Assembly (NCBI GenBank): GCA_031277945.1
Contig: JAITLK010000002.1
Span: forward strand, 310,001 to 374,000
Direction: 5' to 3'
DNA from: Microbacterium sp.
GTDB lineage: Bacteria; Actinomycetota; Actinomycetes; Actinomycetales; Microbacteriaceae
DNA length: 64,000 nucleotides
The translations under genes and the position numbers were made by a program. Below the pieces are notes generated by a model. The model did no database searches, was not told where the DNA came from, and saw only the letters and a program-made list of their open reading frames with translations. Of this stretch, positions 18,680 to 27,388 are shown in pieces. The stretch's first letter is position 1. Every line of letters begins with the position of its first letter.

Positions 18680-20098
18680 ATGTCTGATGTGCTCATTGAC
18701 CGACCCGAGCTCGAAGGGCTGGGGGTGTACGAGTTCGGCTGGCACGATCCCGATGCCGCCGGCGCCAGCGCGAAGCGCGGCCTGAACGAGGCCGTCGTCC
18801 GCGACATCTCGGCGCTCAAGAGCGAACCGGAGTGGATGCTCAAAACCCGGCTGAAGGGTCTGCAGCTGTTCGGCCGCAAGCCGATGCCCACCTGGGGAGC
18901 GGACCTGTCGGACATCGACTTCGACAACATCAAGTACTTCGTGCGGTCCACGGAGAAGCAGGCGCAGTCGTGGGAGGACCTTCCCGAGGACATCCGCAAC
19001 ACCTACGAGCGCCTGGGCATCCCTGAGGCCGAGCGCCAGCGCCTCGTCGCCGGTGTCGCCGCGCAGTACGAGTCCGAGGTCGTCTACCACCAGATCCGCG
19101 AGGACCTGGAGGAGCAGGGCGTCATCTTCATGGACACCGATACGGCTCTGCGCGAGCACCCCGAGTTCTTCGAGGAGTACTTCGGCACCGTGATCCCGGC
19201 GGGCGACAACAAGTTCGCCGCGCTGAACACCGCGGTATGGTCCGGCGGTTCCTTCGTGTACGTGCCCAAGGGCGTCCACGTGGAGATCCCGCTGCAGGCG
19301 TACTTCCGCATCAACACCGAGAACATGGGTCAGTTCGAGCGCACGCTGATCATCGCCGACGAGGACAGCTACGTCCACTACATCGAGGGCTGCACCGCCC
19401 CGATCTACAAGTCGGACTCGCTGCACTCCGCCGTGGTGGAGATCATCGTGAAGAAGAACGCGCGCGTTCGCTACACCACGATCCAGAACTGGTCGAACAA
19501 CGTCTACAACCTGGTGACCAAGCGCGCCGTTGCCCACGAGGGCGCCACCATGGAGTGGGTCGATGGCAACATCGGCTCGAAGGTGACGATGAAGTACCCC
19601 TCGATCTACCTGATGGGCGAGCACGCCAAGGGTGAGACCCTCTCCGTCGCGTTCGCCGGCCCCGGCCAGCACCAGGACGCCGGCGCCAAGATGATCCACA
19701 TGGCTCCGTACACGCAGTCGTCGATCGTGTCGAAGTCCATCGCACGTGGCGGCGGTCGCGCCGGCTATCGCGGCGAGGTCCGGGTGGACGCCAATGCGCA
19801 CCACTCCGCCAACACGGTGCGCTGCGACGCCCTGCTGGTGGACACGATGTCGCGCTCGGACACGTATCCCGCTATCGACATCCGTGTGGACGACGTCCAG
19901 CTCGGTCACGAGGCCACGGTTTCGAAGGTCAGCGAAGAACAGCTGTTCTATCTGCAGAGCCGTGGTCTGCCCGAGGACGAGGCGATGGCCATGATCGTCC
20001 GCGGGTTCATCGAGCCGATCGCACGTGAACTGCCCATGGAGTACGCCCTCGAGCTGAACAAGCTCATCGAGATGGGCATGGAAGGATCGGTCGGCTGA
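18680..20098 (+). CDS. sufB: Fe-S cluster assembly scaffold SufB
   Basis: SufB (472 residues) is the scaffold of the SufBCD complex, on which Fe-S clusters are built. The family-typical core is clear: [35 protein letters not shown], the beta-helix core, and [19 protein letters not shown], whose Cys matches the essential C-terminal Cys of Suf[18 protein letters not shown] follows. There is no intein. It opens an operon with sufD starting one base after its stop. Confidence 0.97.
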   Translation: MSDVLIDRPELEGLGVYEFGWHDPDAAGASAKRGLNEAVVRDISALKSEPEWMLKTRLKGLQLFGRKPMPTWGADLSDIDFDNIKYFVRSTEKQAQSWEDLPEDIRNTYERLGIPEAERQRLVAGVAAQYESEVVYHQIREDLEEQGVIFMDTDTALREHPEFFEEYFGTVIPAGDNKFAALNTAVWSGGSFVYVPKGVHVEIPLQAYFRINTENMGQFERTLIIADEDSYVHYIEGCTAPIYKSDSLHSAVVEIIVKKNARVRYTTIQNWSNNVYNLVTKRAVAHEGATMEWVDGNIGSKVTMKYPSIYLMGEHAKGETLSVAFAGPGQHQDAGAKMIHMAPYTQSSIVSKSIARGGGRAGYRGEVRVDANAHHSANTVRCDALLVDTMSRSDTYPAIDIRVDDVQLGHEATVSKVSEEQLFYLQSRGLPEDEAMAMIVRGFIEPIARELPMEYALELNKLIEMGMEGSVG

Positions 20099-20099
20099 G

Positions 20100-21281
20100 A
20101 TGACGACCAACACTGAGGCACCCCAGGTGGTGCCGGGATCCCTCGCGCACAGCGACGGCCCGTTCGTTCCCGTCCAGACGCGTTCTGAGCGCCCGACCTC
20201 GTTCATTCCGGACGAGCTGCCCATGCCCACCGGGCGTGAGGTGAACTTCCTGCACACCCCGGTGGATCGCCTGCGCGGCCTGCTCGTGGACGAACCCGGC
20301 GACGAGGGGGCGGTGCAGTACGACCTTGACGGCGTCGAGGCGCACCTGTCCGCTGACGAGGTCGCGAGCGGTGACGAGTTCTTCCGTCCCGAGGACCGGA
20401 TGGCGGCCATCGCCTTCAAGCGGGCCCCCGGCGTCATCCATCTCAGCATTCCGGCAGGCGAAGAGCTGGACGCTCCGCTGGTCCTGCCCGTGCTGGGCAC
20501 CGGCGCGGACAAGCGCGCCTTCGGCCACATCGTGATCGAGGCGGGCGCCAATGCGCGCGGCACGGTCGTCCTGGACCACAAGGGGTCCGCCCAGTACGCC
20601 CAGAACGTCGAGATCATCGCTCGCGACGGCTCCGACCTGACCGTGGTCTCGGTGCAGCGCTGGGACGACGACGCGGTACACGTCGCGGCCCACCAGGCGC
20701 GCGTCGACAAGGACGCCACGCTCACGCACATCGTCGCCAGCCTGAGCGGCAGCCTCGTGCGCGTGAACCCGTCGGTGGAGCTGTCGGGTGCCGGATCCGA
20801 GGGGAAGCTGTTCGGTGTGTCCTTCGCTGACCCGGGGGAGCACTTGGAGAGCCAGGTCTACCTGCACCACAAGGGACCGCACACCACGGGCGACGTGCTC
20901 TACAAGAGCGCGCTGCAGGGCGAGACCGCCCGCACGGTCTGGGTGGGTGACGTCCTCATCGGCCCTGATGCCGTGGGTACCGACTCCTATGAGGCCAACC
21001 GCAACCTGGTGCTCACCACCGGTGCGCGTGCCGACTCGATCCCGAACCTCGAGATCGAGACCGGGGACATCCAGGGTGCTGGTCACGCATCGGCCACGGG
21101 TCGCTTCGATGACGAGCAGCTGTTCTACCTGCAGGCTCGCGGCATCGACGAGGAAGAGGCCCGTCGTCTGGTGGTCGTCGGCTTCCTGGGCGAGATCGTC
21201 CAGAAGATCGGCATCGAGTCGCTGGAGCAGGAGCTCTTCGACGCCATCACGGTGGAGCTGGACCGCGGAGCGGACAAGTGA
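20100..21281 (+). CDS. sufD: Fe-S cluster assembly protein SufD
   Basis: SufD (393 residues) partners SufB in the SufBCD scaffold. The right-handed beta-helix core is shared with SufB, and the conserved His of GAGHASATGRFDDEQLFYL lies where cluster formation at the SufB-SufD interface is thought to occur. The N-terminal 70 residues are variable. The ATG is one base after the sufB stop. The stop overlaps the Rieske gene by 4 bases (GTGA). Confidence 0.95.
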   Translation: MTTNTEAPQVVPGSLAHSDGPFVPVQTRSERPTSFIPDELPMPTGREVNFLHTPVDRLRGLLVDEPGDEGAVQYDLDGVEAHLSADEVASGDEFFRPEDRMAAIAFKRAPGVIHLSIPAGEELDAPLVLPVLGTGADKRAFGHIVIEAGANARGTVVLDHKGSAQYAQNVEIIARDGSDLTVVSVQRWDDDAVHVAAHQARVDKDATLTHIVASLSGSLVRVNPSVELSGAGSEGKLFGVSFADPGEHLESQVYLHHKGPHTTGDVLYKSALQGETARTVWVGDVLIGPDAVGTDSYEANRNLVLTTGARADSIPNLEIETGDIQGAGHASATGRFDDEQLFYLQARGIDEEEARRLVVVGFLGEIVQKIGIESLEQELFDAITVELDRGADK

Positions 21282-21607
21282 CCGCAACCCGCGCCTGCTC
21301 CGTAAGCGAACTGGAGCAGGACTCCGCGCTGCGCGTCGTGATCGACGACGTGGCGATCTGCATCGTCAAGGATGCGGATGACGTGATCCACGCGATCGGC
21401 GACACCTGCACGCACGGCGACATCTCGCTGGCGGACGGGTTCGTCGAGGGCGAGACCATCGAGTGCTGGGCACACGGCTCCGCCTTCTCGCTCACCAGCG
21501 GCAAGCCGCTCACCCTCCCTGCTTTCGAGCCCGTCCCGGTTTTCGACGTCGTGATCGACGGCGACGACGTGCTCATCGATCCGAATGTGAAGAAGGAAAT
21601 CAACTGA
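21278..21607 (+). CDS. Rieske-type [2Fe-2S] ferredoxin in the suf operon
   Basis: This 109-residue protein has a complete Rieske motif: Cys44 and His46 (CTHGDIS), then Cys63 and His66 (CWAHGSAF), spaced as in ferredoxin subunits of ring-hydroxylating oxygenases. There is no oxygenase nearby. It is locked between sufD and sufC by a 4-base overlap upstream and a one-base overlap downstream. It could supply electrons for cluster assembly or act as a cluster carrier, which is inference from position only. Confidence 0.92.
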   Translation: MTATRACSVSELEQDSALRVVIDDVAICIVKDADDVIHAIGDTCTHGDISLADGFVEGETIECWAHGSAFSLTSGKPLTLPAFEPVPVFDVVIDGDDVLIDPNVKKEIN

Positions 21608-22377
21608 TGGCTGTTCTCGAGATCCGCGACCTCCATGTGACCGTCGAGACGGAGGAGGGCACCGCCCCGATCCTCAACGGCGTCTCGCTCACGATCAACA
21701 CGAACGAGACCCATGCGATCATGGGTCCGAACGGTTCGGGCAAGTCCACGCTGGCCTACACGATCGCCGGTCACCCGAAGTACACCGTCACCGGCGGCAC
21801 CATCACCCTGGACGGCGAAGACGTCCTGGAGATGACGGTGGACGAGCGCGCCCGCGCCGGCCTGTTCCTGGCGATGCAGTACCCGGTGGAGATCCCCGGC
21901 GTCACCGTCACCAACTTCCTGCGTACCGCCAAGACGGCGATCGACGGCGAGGCTCCCGCGATCCGCACCTGGACCAAGGACGTGAAGGAGGCCATGAAGG
22001 GCCTGCGCATGGACCCGAAGTTCGCGTCGCGCAATGTGAACGAGGGCTTCTCCGGTGGTGAGAAGAAGCGCCACGAGATCCTCCAGCTCGAACTGCTCAA
22101 GCCGAAGTTCGCGATCCTCGACGAGACCGACTCCGGTCTGGACGTCGACGCGCTCAAGATCGTCTCCGAGGGCGTCAACCGCGCGAAGGAGAACACCGGC
22201 ATGGGCGTTCTCCTCATCACGCACTACACGCGCATCCTCCGCTACATCAAGCCCGATCACGTGCACGTCCTGGTCAAGGGCAAGGTTGCGGAGGAGGGCG
22301 GTCCTGAGCTCGCCGAGCGCCTGGAGAACGAGGGCTACGACCGCTTCTTCGCCCCCGGCGAGATCATCGAGGCGTAA
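21607..22377 (+). CDS. sufC: Fe-S cluster assembly ATPase SufC
   Basis: SufC (256 residues) is the ABC-type ATPase of SufBCD. Walker A is GPNGSGKST near 40-48, the signature region is GFSGGEKKRHEILQ, and Walker B reads AILDETDSGLDVDALK, where the E-T-D-S-G-L-D form is specific to SufC. The ATG at 21607 overlaps the Rieske stop by one base. An upstream frame that starts inside the Rieske gene is not needed. Confidence 0.97.
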   Translation: MAVLEIRDLHVTVETEEGTAPILNGVSLTINTNETHAIMGPNGSGKSTLAYTIAGHPKYTVTGGTITLDGEDVLEMTVDERARAGLFLAMQYPVEIPGVTVTNFLRTAKTAIDGEAPAIRTWTKDVKEAMKGLRMDPKFASRNVNEGFSGGEKKRHEILQLELLKPKFAILDETDSGLDVDALKIVSEGVNRAKENTGMGVLLITHYTRILRYIKPDHVHVLVKGKVAEEGGPELAERLENEGYDRFFAPGEIIEA

Positions 22378-22386
22378 GGTCGAATC

Positions 22387-22716
22387 ATGACCGCGACACT
22401 GACCCCCGAGAAGTACGACGAGGTGACCGAAGCGCTCAAGGACGTCATGGATCCTGAGCTCAACGTCAACGTCGTCGATCTCGGCCTGATCTACGATCTG
22501 GGCTGGGACGAGGAGAACGACGCTCTGGTCATCCATATGACGCTCACCAGCGCCGGCTGCCCGCTCACCGACGTGCTGGAAGCGCAGACCGGCGAGGCCC
22601 TCGATGGCGTCGTGGAGCAGTTCCGCATCAACTGGGTGTGGATGCCGCCGTGGGGCCCGGAGCGGATCACCGATGACGGACGCGACATGATGCGCGCCCT
22701 CGGCTTCGCGATCTGA
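22387..22716 (+). CDS. sufT: SufT-type metal-sulfur cluster assembly factor (MIP18/DUF59)
   Basis: This is a 109-residue DUF59 domain protein, a family linked to Fe-S protein maturation and usually the last gene of actinobacterial suf operons. Typical features are the DVMDPELNVNVVDLGLIYD segment and TSAGCPLTDVLEAQ, which carries the conserved Cys. It starts 9 bases after sufC and is followed by a strong hairpin. Cysteine desulfurase (sufS) and sufU are not in this operon. Confidence 0.9.
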   Translation: MTATLTPEKYDEVTEALKDVMDPELNVNVVDLGLIYDLGWDEENDALVIHMTLTSAGCPLTDVLEAQTGEALDGVVEQFRINWVWMPPWGPERITDDGRDMMRALGFAI

Positions 22717-22727
22717 CTTCGCACGAC

Positions 22728-22765
22728 GAACGAGCCCCGATCAGGAAACTGGCCGGGGCTCGTTC
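22728..22765 (+). terminator. Terminator of the suf operon
   Basis: A perfect 12-base stem (GAACGAGCCCCG / CGGGGCTCGTTC) with a 14-base loop lies 11 bases after the last stop. Confidence 0.85.
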
Positions 22766-22822
22766 TCGGTCATGGGCGGATCGTGGTGGCCCGGGAAGGG
22801 CGTGTCCGGTCTCGTGGGGGAG

Positions 22823-22828
22823 TAGATT
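22823..22828 (+). promoter_or_regulatory. Possible -10 for the aminotransferase-MFS pair
   Basis: TAGATT lies about 130 bases before the aminotransferase ATG, downstream of the suf terminator. No confident -35 is visible. Confidence 0.35.
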
Positions 22829-22956
22829 CGAAGTCAGGCCTCCGGTGACTCCGCGGACCGTGGCGAAATCCACCTGCGCCGGCGGGTCCACCGGATCGGG
22901 GCCGAAGAGCTTTCCACATTCCTCATTCATTCACGCGCTCTGATGGGACCAGCGAC

Positions 22957-24108
22957 ATGACGAACCCGATCGACGCTCTGCCGATCGAGGCGCTTCGGCG
23001 CCGCGGAAGCACCAAGTGGGCGAAGTACCCCGCGGACGTGCTGCCCCTCTTCGTGGCGGAGTCCGATTTCCCCCTCGCGCCGGCGATCACCGCGGCTCTG
23101 GCAGAGGCGGTCGCGCTCGGCGACACCGGCTACACCCCGCCGGCTCATCCGCTGCAGGAGGCGTTCGCGGACTTCTCGGCCCGGCGTCACGACTGGGAGG
23201 TGGACCCTGCGCGGGTCCGCACCACCGGCGACGTGGTGATGGGCCTCGTCGAGATCATGCGCGGCGTGATCACACCGGGCGACGGCGTCGTCATCACTCC
23301 GCCGGTCTACCCGCCGTTCTACGACGCTGTACCCGAGGCCGGGGGAGTGCCGGTGCGCGTACCGCTTCTCGCCGATGCCGAGGGGTGGCGCCTGGACCTG
23401 GACGGCATCGCCGCCGCCTTCGCGGCGGGTGCACGTGCGATGCTCCTCTGCAATCCGCACAATCCCACGGGTACGGTGCACGATCGCGAGACGCTCGTAG
23501 AGCTCGCCCGAATCGCGCGTGAGTACGGCGCATTCGTGATCAGCGACGAGATCCATGCGCCCCTCGTGCGCGACGGGGTGACGTTCACGCCCTTCCTCAG
23601 TGCGGGTGAGGACGCCCGCGAGGTCGGCTTCACGGTGACGAGCGCGAGCAAGGCGTACAACCTCGCGGGCCTCAAGTGCGCGCTCATGGTGACCGCGTCG
23701 GATCGCACGACGAGCGTGGTGGATCGGCTTCCGGTCGAGGTCGAGTGGCGGACCGGCTGGTTCGGTGTGATCGCCGGCGTCGCGGCATACGCGCCCGAGA
23801 GCGACGCGTGGCTCGACGCCGTGCGGGCACGCCTGGATCTCAATCGTGACCTGGTCGGATCGCTCATCGAGCAGCACCTGCCGGGCGCCCGCTATCTGGT
23901 GCCCGATGCAGGCTATCTGGCGTGGATCGATGTGCGACCGCTGGGCTGGCAGGACGACGCTGCGGAGTGGATCCTGGAGAACGCCCGCGTCGCCGTCAAC
24001 CCGGGTCCCACCTTCGGTGACGAAGGCCGTGGCTTCATCCGTGTGAACTTCGCGACCTCAGCAGAGATCCTGCGGGACGCGTTCGCGCGACTCGGCTCTC
24101 TCGCGTGA
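22957..24108 (+). CDS. MalY/PatB-family PLP aminotransferase (possible cystathionine beta-lyase)
   Basis: This is a 383-residue fold-type I PLP enzyme. Lys232 in SASKAYNLAGLK should hold the cofactor, and CNPHNPTGTVHDRETL and VISDEIHAPLV are the standard PLP-contact segments. The PADVLPLFVAESDFPLAP start is typical of the MalY/PatB branch, whose members often cleave cystathionine or other C-S bonds; some are true aminotransferases. The substrate cannot be set from sequence alone. Its stop overlaps the MFS gene by 4 bases, so the enzyme and exporter may handle a related compound. Confidence 0.85.
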   Translation: MTNPIDALPIEALRRRGSTKWAKYPADVLPLFVAESDFPLAPAITAALAEAVALGDTGYTPPAHPLQEAFADFSARRHDWEVDPARVRTTGDVVMGLVEIMRGVITPGDGVVITPPVYPPFYDAVPEAGGVPVRVPLLADAEGWRLDLDGIAAAFAAGARAMLLCNPHNPTGTVHDRETLVELARIAREYGAFVISDEIHAPLVRDGVTFTPFLSAGEDAREVGFTVTSASKAYNLAGLKCALMVTASDRTTSVVDRLPVEVEWRTGWFGVIAGVAAYAPESDAWLDAVRARLDLNRDLVGSLIEQHLPGARYLVPDAGYLAWIDVRPLGWQDDAAEWILENARVAVNPGPTFGDEGRGFIRVNFATSAEILRDAFARLGSLA

Positions 24109-25466
24109 GCCGCGATCAGCGTCCGGTGTCCATCTGGTCACCGGAGTACGTCTGGACCACGGCGGGCGCCGTAGCGCTCATTTTCCTCGCCGCATTCGAG
24201 TCCCTCGCGGTGACCACGGTCATGCCGGTCGTGAGCGAGGACCTCAATGGTGCGTCGCTGTACTCGGTGGCCTTTGCCGGCACGATGGCCGCGAGCGTCA
24301 TCGGCATGATCGTCGTCGGCATCTGGTGCGATCGAGCGCGGCCATTGTGGCCGGTGGCCACCTCGGTGATCGTGTTCGTCGTGGGACTGCTCATCGCGGG
24401 GATCGCGACAGATATGCCCACGCTTGTGCTGGGACGCCTGGTTCAGGGCCTCGGCGGGGGCGGCGAGACGGTTGCACTGTACGTGGTGGTGGCACGCGCG
24501 TACCCGGGAGCGCTTCACGGTCGCGTGTTCGCCGCGTTCTCGGCCGCCTGGGTGGTGCCGTCGCTCATCGGCCCGTTCCTCGCCGGTTTCGTCGCCGACC
24601 AGCTGCACTGGCGGTGGGTCTTCCTGGGTGTCGCGGTGCTCACGGCGCTCGCCTTCATCATGGTGTTCGCGCGCCTGCGCACGATCCGCGGGCCGGCGGA
24701 GCGCGCATCCAATGCGGGAGTGGCCATCCGCATTTCGGCGGCGGTCGTCGTGGCGGTCGCGGCGACGGCTCTCAGCATGCTCGGCGACTGGCATCTTCCG
24801 ACCCCGGTGCTGGTCGTGAGCGCGATCGGGTTGCTGGTGATCATCGCGGTGGTGGTCCGCCCGCTCATCCCGCGGGGCACGTTGCGCGCACGTCCGGGAC
24901 TTCCGTCGGTGGTGTCGATGCGCGGGCTGATCGCTGCTGCCATGCTCGGCGCTGAGGTCTATGTTCCCTACGTCCTGCGCGAGGACTACGGCTTCACCCC
25001 GACTCTCGCCGGGCTGGGCCTCACGGGCGGAGCGATCCTCTGGTCGCTGAGCTCTGAGCTGCAGGGCCGGTTCGGTGATCGGGTGGGCAACCGGCGGACC
25101 GCACTGATCGGGCTGACGATCCTCGCGGCATCGATCGGTGCGGTGGCGCTGATCTCGTTCGTCACGGCGCCGGCGTGGCTGATCATCGTCGCATGGACCG
25201 CGGCCGGCGCGGGCATGGGCTTCATGTACCCCCGTCTGAGCGTGCTGGGTCTGGCCTACTCCACCCCGCAGACCCAGGGCTTCGTGTCGTCCTCGCTCAC
25301 GATCGCGGACTCGCTGACGACGGCGTCGGCGATCGCCGTGTTCGGGCTCATCGTGGCACTCGGGGGCGGATTCCCGGCGGTGTTCGCATTCGCCATGATC
25401 CTCGCGCTCGTCGCGTTCATCCCCGGCACACGACTCGGTCACATCCGCGAAACGGCGACCGGATGA
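24105..25466 (+). CDS. Major facilitator superfamily transporter
   Basis: This 453-residue membrane protein has 12 or more predicted helices. The first helix carries the drug-exporter-like stretch FESLAVTTVMPVVSEDL, and the loop between helices 2 and 3 has IWCDRARPLWP where MFS proteins have their conserved basic motif. GRLVQGLGGGGETVALYV resembles motif C of proton antiporters. An exporter role is likely and the substrate is unknown. The GTG start overlaps the aminotransferase stop. Confidence 0.87.
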   Translation: MSRDQRPVSIWSPEYVWTTAGAVALIFLAAFESLAVTTVMPVVSEDLNGASLYSVAFAGTMAASVIGMIVVGIWCDRARPLWPVATSVIVFVVGLLIAGIATDMPTLVLGRLVQGLGGGGETVALYVVVARAYPGALHGRVFAAFSAAWVVPSLIGPFLAGFVADQLHWRWVFLGVAVLTALAFIMVFARLRTIRGPAERASNAGVAIRISAAVVVAVAATALSMLGDWHLPTPVLVVSAIGLLVIIAVVVRPLIPRGTLRARPGLPSVVSMRGLIAAAMLGAEVYVPYVLREDYGFTPTLAGLGLTGGAILWSLSSELQGRFGDRVGNRRTALIGLTILAASIGAVALISFVTAPAWLIIVAWTAAGAGMGFMYPRLSVLGLAYSTPQTQGFVSSSLTIADSLTTASAIAVFGLIVALGGGFPAVFAFAMILALVAFIPGTRLGHIRETATG

Positions 25467-25469
25467 GGT

Positions 25470-25506
25470 CGGTGCGTGTCCTGGTATGGCACCCGGACAC
25501 GCACCG
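25470..25506. terminator. Shared terminator between the MFS gene and the FMN reductase
   Basis: A 12-base perfect stem (CGGTGCGTGTCC / GGACACGCACCG) lies between two convergent stops (25466 and 25512), so it can serve both directions. Confidence 0.8.
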
Positions 25507-25511
25507 ATGTG

Positions 25512-26072
25512 TCATGCCCCGGCGTTCCACCGTCGTGTCGTGTCGACCAGATCGCCGAGAACCTTCTCGATCTTGGCGGCACGTCGCTCCAGCGGCGCGA
25601 ACCCCTCGGCGCCGAACTCCTGGAACAGCGCCAGCGCGACGGTGGCACGGATGTCGATCATGTTGAAGTTGGCAAGGATCTGCCGCCAGTGCTCCGTCGC
25701 ACGCACGCCGCCGTCGGCGCCGTAGGAGACGAACGCAACGGTCTTGTTCTGCCACTCGGGGCCGAGGGAATCGACGGCGTTCTTCAGGGCGCCGGGGACG
25801 CTGTGGTTGTACTCCGGGGTGACGAAGACATAGCCGTCGAACTCATCGATCTTCCGGGACCACGCCGCAACGGCAGGGTCCGAGTACTCACGGTTCAGCA
25901 TCGCGGGCAGTACGGGTCCATCGAACAGGGGCAGCGCGTAATCCGCGAGCGGCACCACCTCGAACTCGACGTCCGCGCTCGCCAGGCTTGCCGCGTGCTG
26001 CTGCACCCAGCGTGTGACGTGGGCGGAGTTGCGTCCCTGACGGATGGATCCGGAGATGATGCCGATCTTCAC
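25512..26072 (-). CDS. NADPH-dependent FMN reductase family flavoprotein
   Basis: This 186-residue flavodoxin-like protein has the phosphate-binding loop GSIRQGRNS at 7-15 and the flavin-binding VTPEYNHSVPGALKNAVD, both typical of the NAD(P)H:FMN reductase/azoreductase family. The GTG at 26072 gives VKIGIISGSIR and has AGAAAGG upstream; the longer frame to 26156 is Arg-rich and unsupported. It lies 76 bases after the TetR gene on the same strand, and that regulator may control it. The substrate is unknown. Confidence 0.9.
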   Translation of the reverse strand: MKIGIISGSIRQGRNSAHVTRWVQQHAASLASADVEFEVVPLADYALPLFDGPVLPAMLNREYSDPAVAAWSRKIDEFDGYVFVTPEYNHSVPGALKNAVDSLGPEWQNKTVAFVSYGADGGVRATEHWRQILANFNMIDIRATVALALFQEFGAEGFAPLERRAAKIEKVLGDLVDTTRRWNAGA

Positions 26073-26148
26073 GTGTGACCTTTCTGCTGTGACGGAGCGG
26101 TTGCGCCGCCGGGGAGGCCAACGTCGTCCACGCCCCCGATATTTCCGT

Positions 26149-26742
26149 TCAGCCAACGGTGCGATCCGCGCGGTGGGCGACTCCGGCGAGCAGGGCGTCG
26201 AGGCCCACCGTGAACTCGGCGTCAGAGGCTGCCGTCATCACCTGCTCGTCTCCCGTCAGGGCACCGAAGCGCAGGGCGGTGAGCCGCTGCTGGAGAACGG
26301 ACGCGTTACCGAGGACGAACTGCAGCACCGCGGCGGCCACGGTCGGGCGGAGCTCTGCCGCGACAGCGGGACGCAGCGCCGCCTGCAATGCGGCGGCGGC
26401 CGGACTGGTGCCGAGCGACAGGGCATATGTGCTGAGCACGACCTCAGCGCCGTCGCGATGCGCAAGCAGTGAAGCGCGCAGGCGCCGCGCAACCGCCGCC
26501 GGAGACAGATCCTCGCCCAACAGCACCGGAGCGGGTGGGACGATCCGATCGGCGACCGCAGCCAGCAGCTCCTGCTTGTTGGAGATGTGCCAGTAGAGAG
26601 CGCTGGGCTGCACGCCCAGCTCCCCGGCCAGGCGTCGCATCGAGACATCGGCCAGCCCGAACTCGTCCAGCAATCGCAGCGCCGCGGCGACGATGGTCTC
26701 GCGGTCGACACGCGAGGGACGCGAGTTGCGTTCGGATGTCAT
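26149..26742 (-). CDS. bioQ: TetR-family repressor, probable biotin regulator BioQ
   Basis: This 197-residue TetR protein has an N-terminal helix-turn-helix (VDRETIVAAALRLL... VSMRRLAGELGVQ ... ALYWHISNKQELL) and a ligand-binding C-terminal domain rich in Ala and Leu. It is divergent from the biotin importer bioYMN. The 49-base gap contains two 13-base boxes of the form TGAAC-N3-GTTCA, which closely resembles, from memory, the BioQ box of Corynebacterium and Mycobacterium. The call as BioQ rests on that context; the protein alone would be called TetR. The ATG at 26742 lies exactly 6 bases after TATTGT, so the mRNA is probably leaderless and self-regulated. Confidence 0.75.
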   Translation of the reverse strand: MTSERNSRPSRVDRETIVAAALRLLDEFGLADVSMRRLAGELGVQPSALYWHISNKQELLAAVADRIVPPAPVLLGEDLSPAAVARRLRASLLAHRDGAEVVLSTYALSLGTSPAAAALQAALRPAVAAELRPTVAAAVLQFVLGNASVLQQRLTALRFGALTGDEQVMTAASDAEFTVGLDALLAGVAHRADRTVG

Positions 26743-26748
26743 GTGATC

Positions 26749-26754
26749 ACAATA
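26749..26754 (-). promoter_or_regulatory. -10 element of bioQ (leaderless layout)
   Basis: On the minus strand TATTGT is followed by six bases and the ATG. The first operator box starts one base upstream of this hexamer, so a bound repressor would block it. Confidence 0.6.
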
Positions 26755-26755
26755 G

Positions 26756-26782
26756 TGAACACCGTTCAATGAACAGTGTTCA
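26756..26782. promoter_or_regulatory. Tandem operator boxes between bioQ and bioY
   Basis: Box 1 is TGAACACCGTTCA (26756-26768) and box 2 is TGAACAGTGTTCA (26770-26782). Each is TGAAC-N3-GTTCA, they are one base apart, and together they form a larger near-palindrome centred on 26769. Box 2 runs directly into the AGGAGG ribosome site of bioY. Confidence 0.8.
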
Positions 26783-26791
26783 GGAGGCACG

Positions 26792-27388
26792 ATGTCCACC
26801 CCATTCGAAACCAGAGACCTTGCTCGTATCGCCGTGTTCGCAGCCCTCATCGTGGCACTCGGCCTCGTGGGGCCGATCCCGGTTCCGGGTCTCGTGCCCA
26901 TCACCGCCCAGACGCTCGGGGTGATGCTGGCGGGCCTGGTCCTCGGTGCCCGGCGCGGAGCCGCCGCCGTGGGCGTGGTGATCCTCCTCGCTGCGATCGG
27001 GCTTCCGGTGCTCTCCGGCGGGCGTGGCGGGCTCGGTGTGTTCTTCGGCCCGACGGTGGGCTACTTGCTCGGCTGGGTGTCCGGCGTGGTCATCGCCGGT
27101 CTCATCGCCAACTCGGGGCCGCGCACCTGGTGGCGTTTCGGCCTGGGTGCGGTGGTCGGCGGGATCCTCGGCGTGTACGCGCTGGGCATACCGCTTCAGG
27201 CGCTGATCACCGGCGTCCCCCTTGCTCAGGCAGCGCTGACGAGCATGGTGTTCCTTCCCGGCGATCTGATCAAGGCCGCAGCAGCCACAGCGGTGGCGTC
27301 GGCGCTCCTGCGTGCTTACCCGGCTGCCTTCGTGCCGCTGCGCTCGCACCGCCGTGATGTTGCGGCAGGCGCGCGCGCACGCGCATGA
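26792..27388 (+). CDS. bioY: Biotin transporter substrate-binding subunit BioY
   Basis: BioY is the membrane S-component that captures biotin in ECF-type import. The 198-residue protein has about six membrane helices, with the family-typical LVGPIPVPGLVPITAQTLGVM, GAARRGAA-like loop and FFGPTVGYLLGWV. AGGAGG is placed 5 bases before the ATG. bioM and bioN follow with overlaps, giving a complete dedicated importer. Two operator boxes immediately upstream suggest repression when biotin is plentiful. Confidence 0.95.
   Translation: MSTPFETRDLARIAVFAALIVALGLVGPIPVPGLVPITAQTLGVMLAGLVLGARRGAAAVGVVILLAAIGLPVLSGGRGGLGVFFGPTVGYLLGWVSGVVIAGLIANSGPRTWWRFGLGAVVGGILGVYALGIPLQALITGVPLAQAALTSMVFLPGDLIKAAAATAVASALLRAYPAAFVPLRSHRRDVAAGARARA

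Noticed and set aside
18425..20731. The ctaA frame continuing upstream through sufB for more than 2 kb
   Set aside because: It is antisense to sufB and only ctaA from 18424 downward has protein character; the extension is an artefact of missing stop codons in high-GC DNA.
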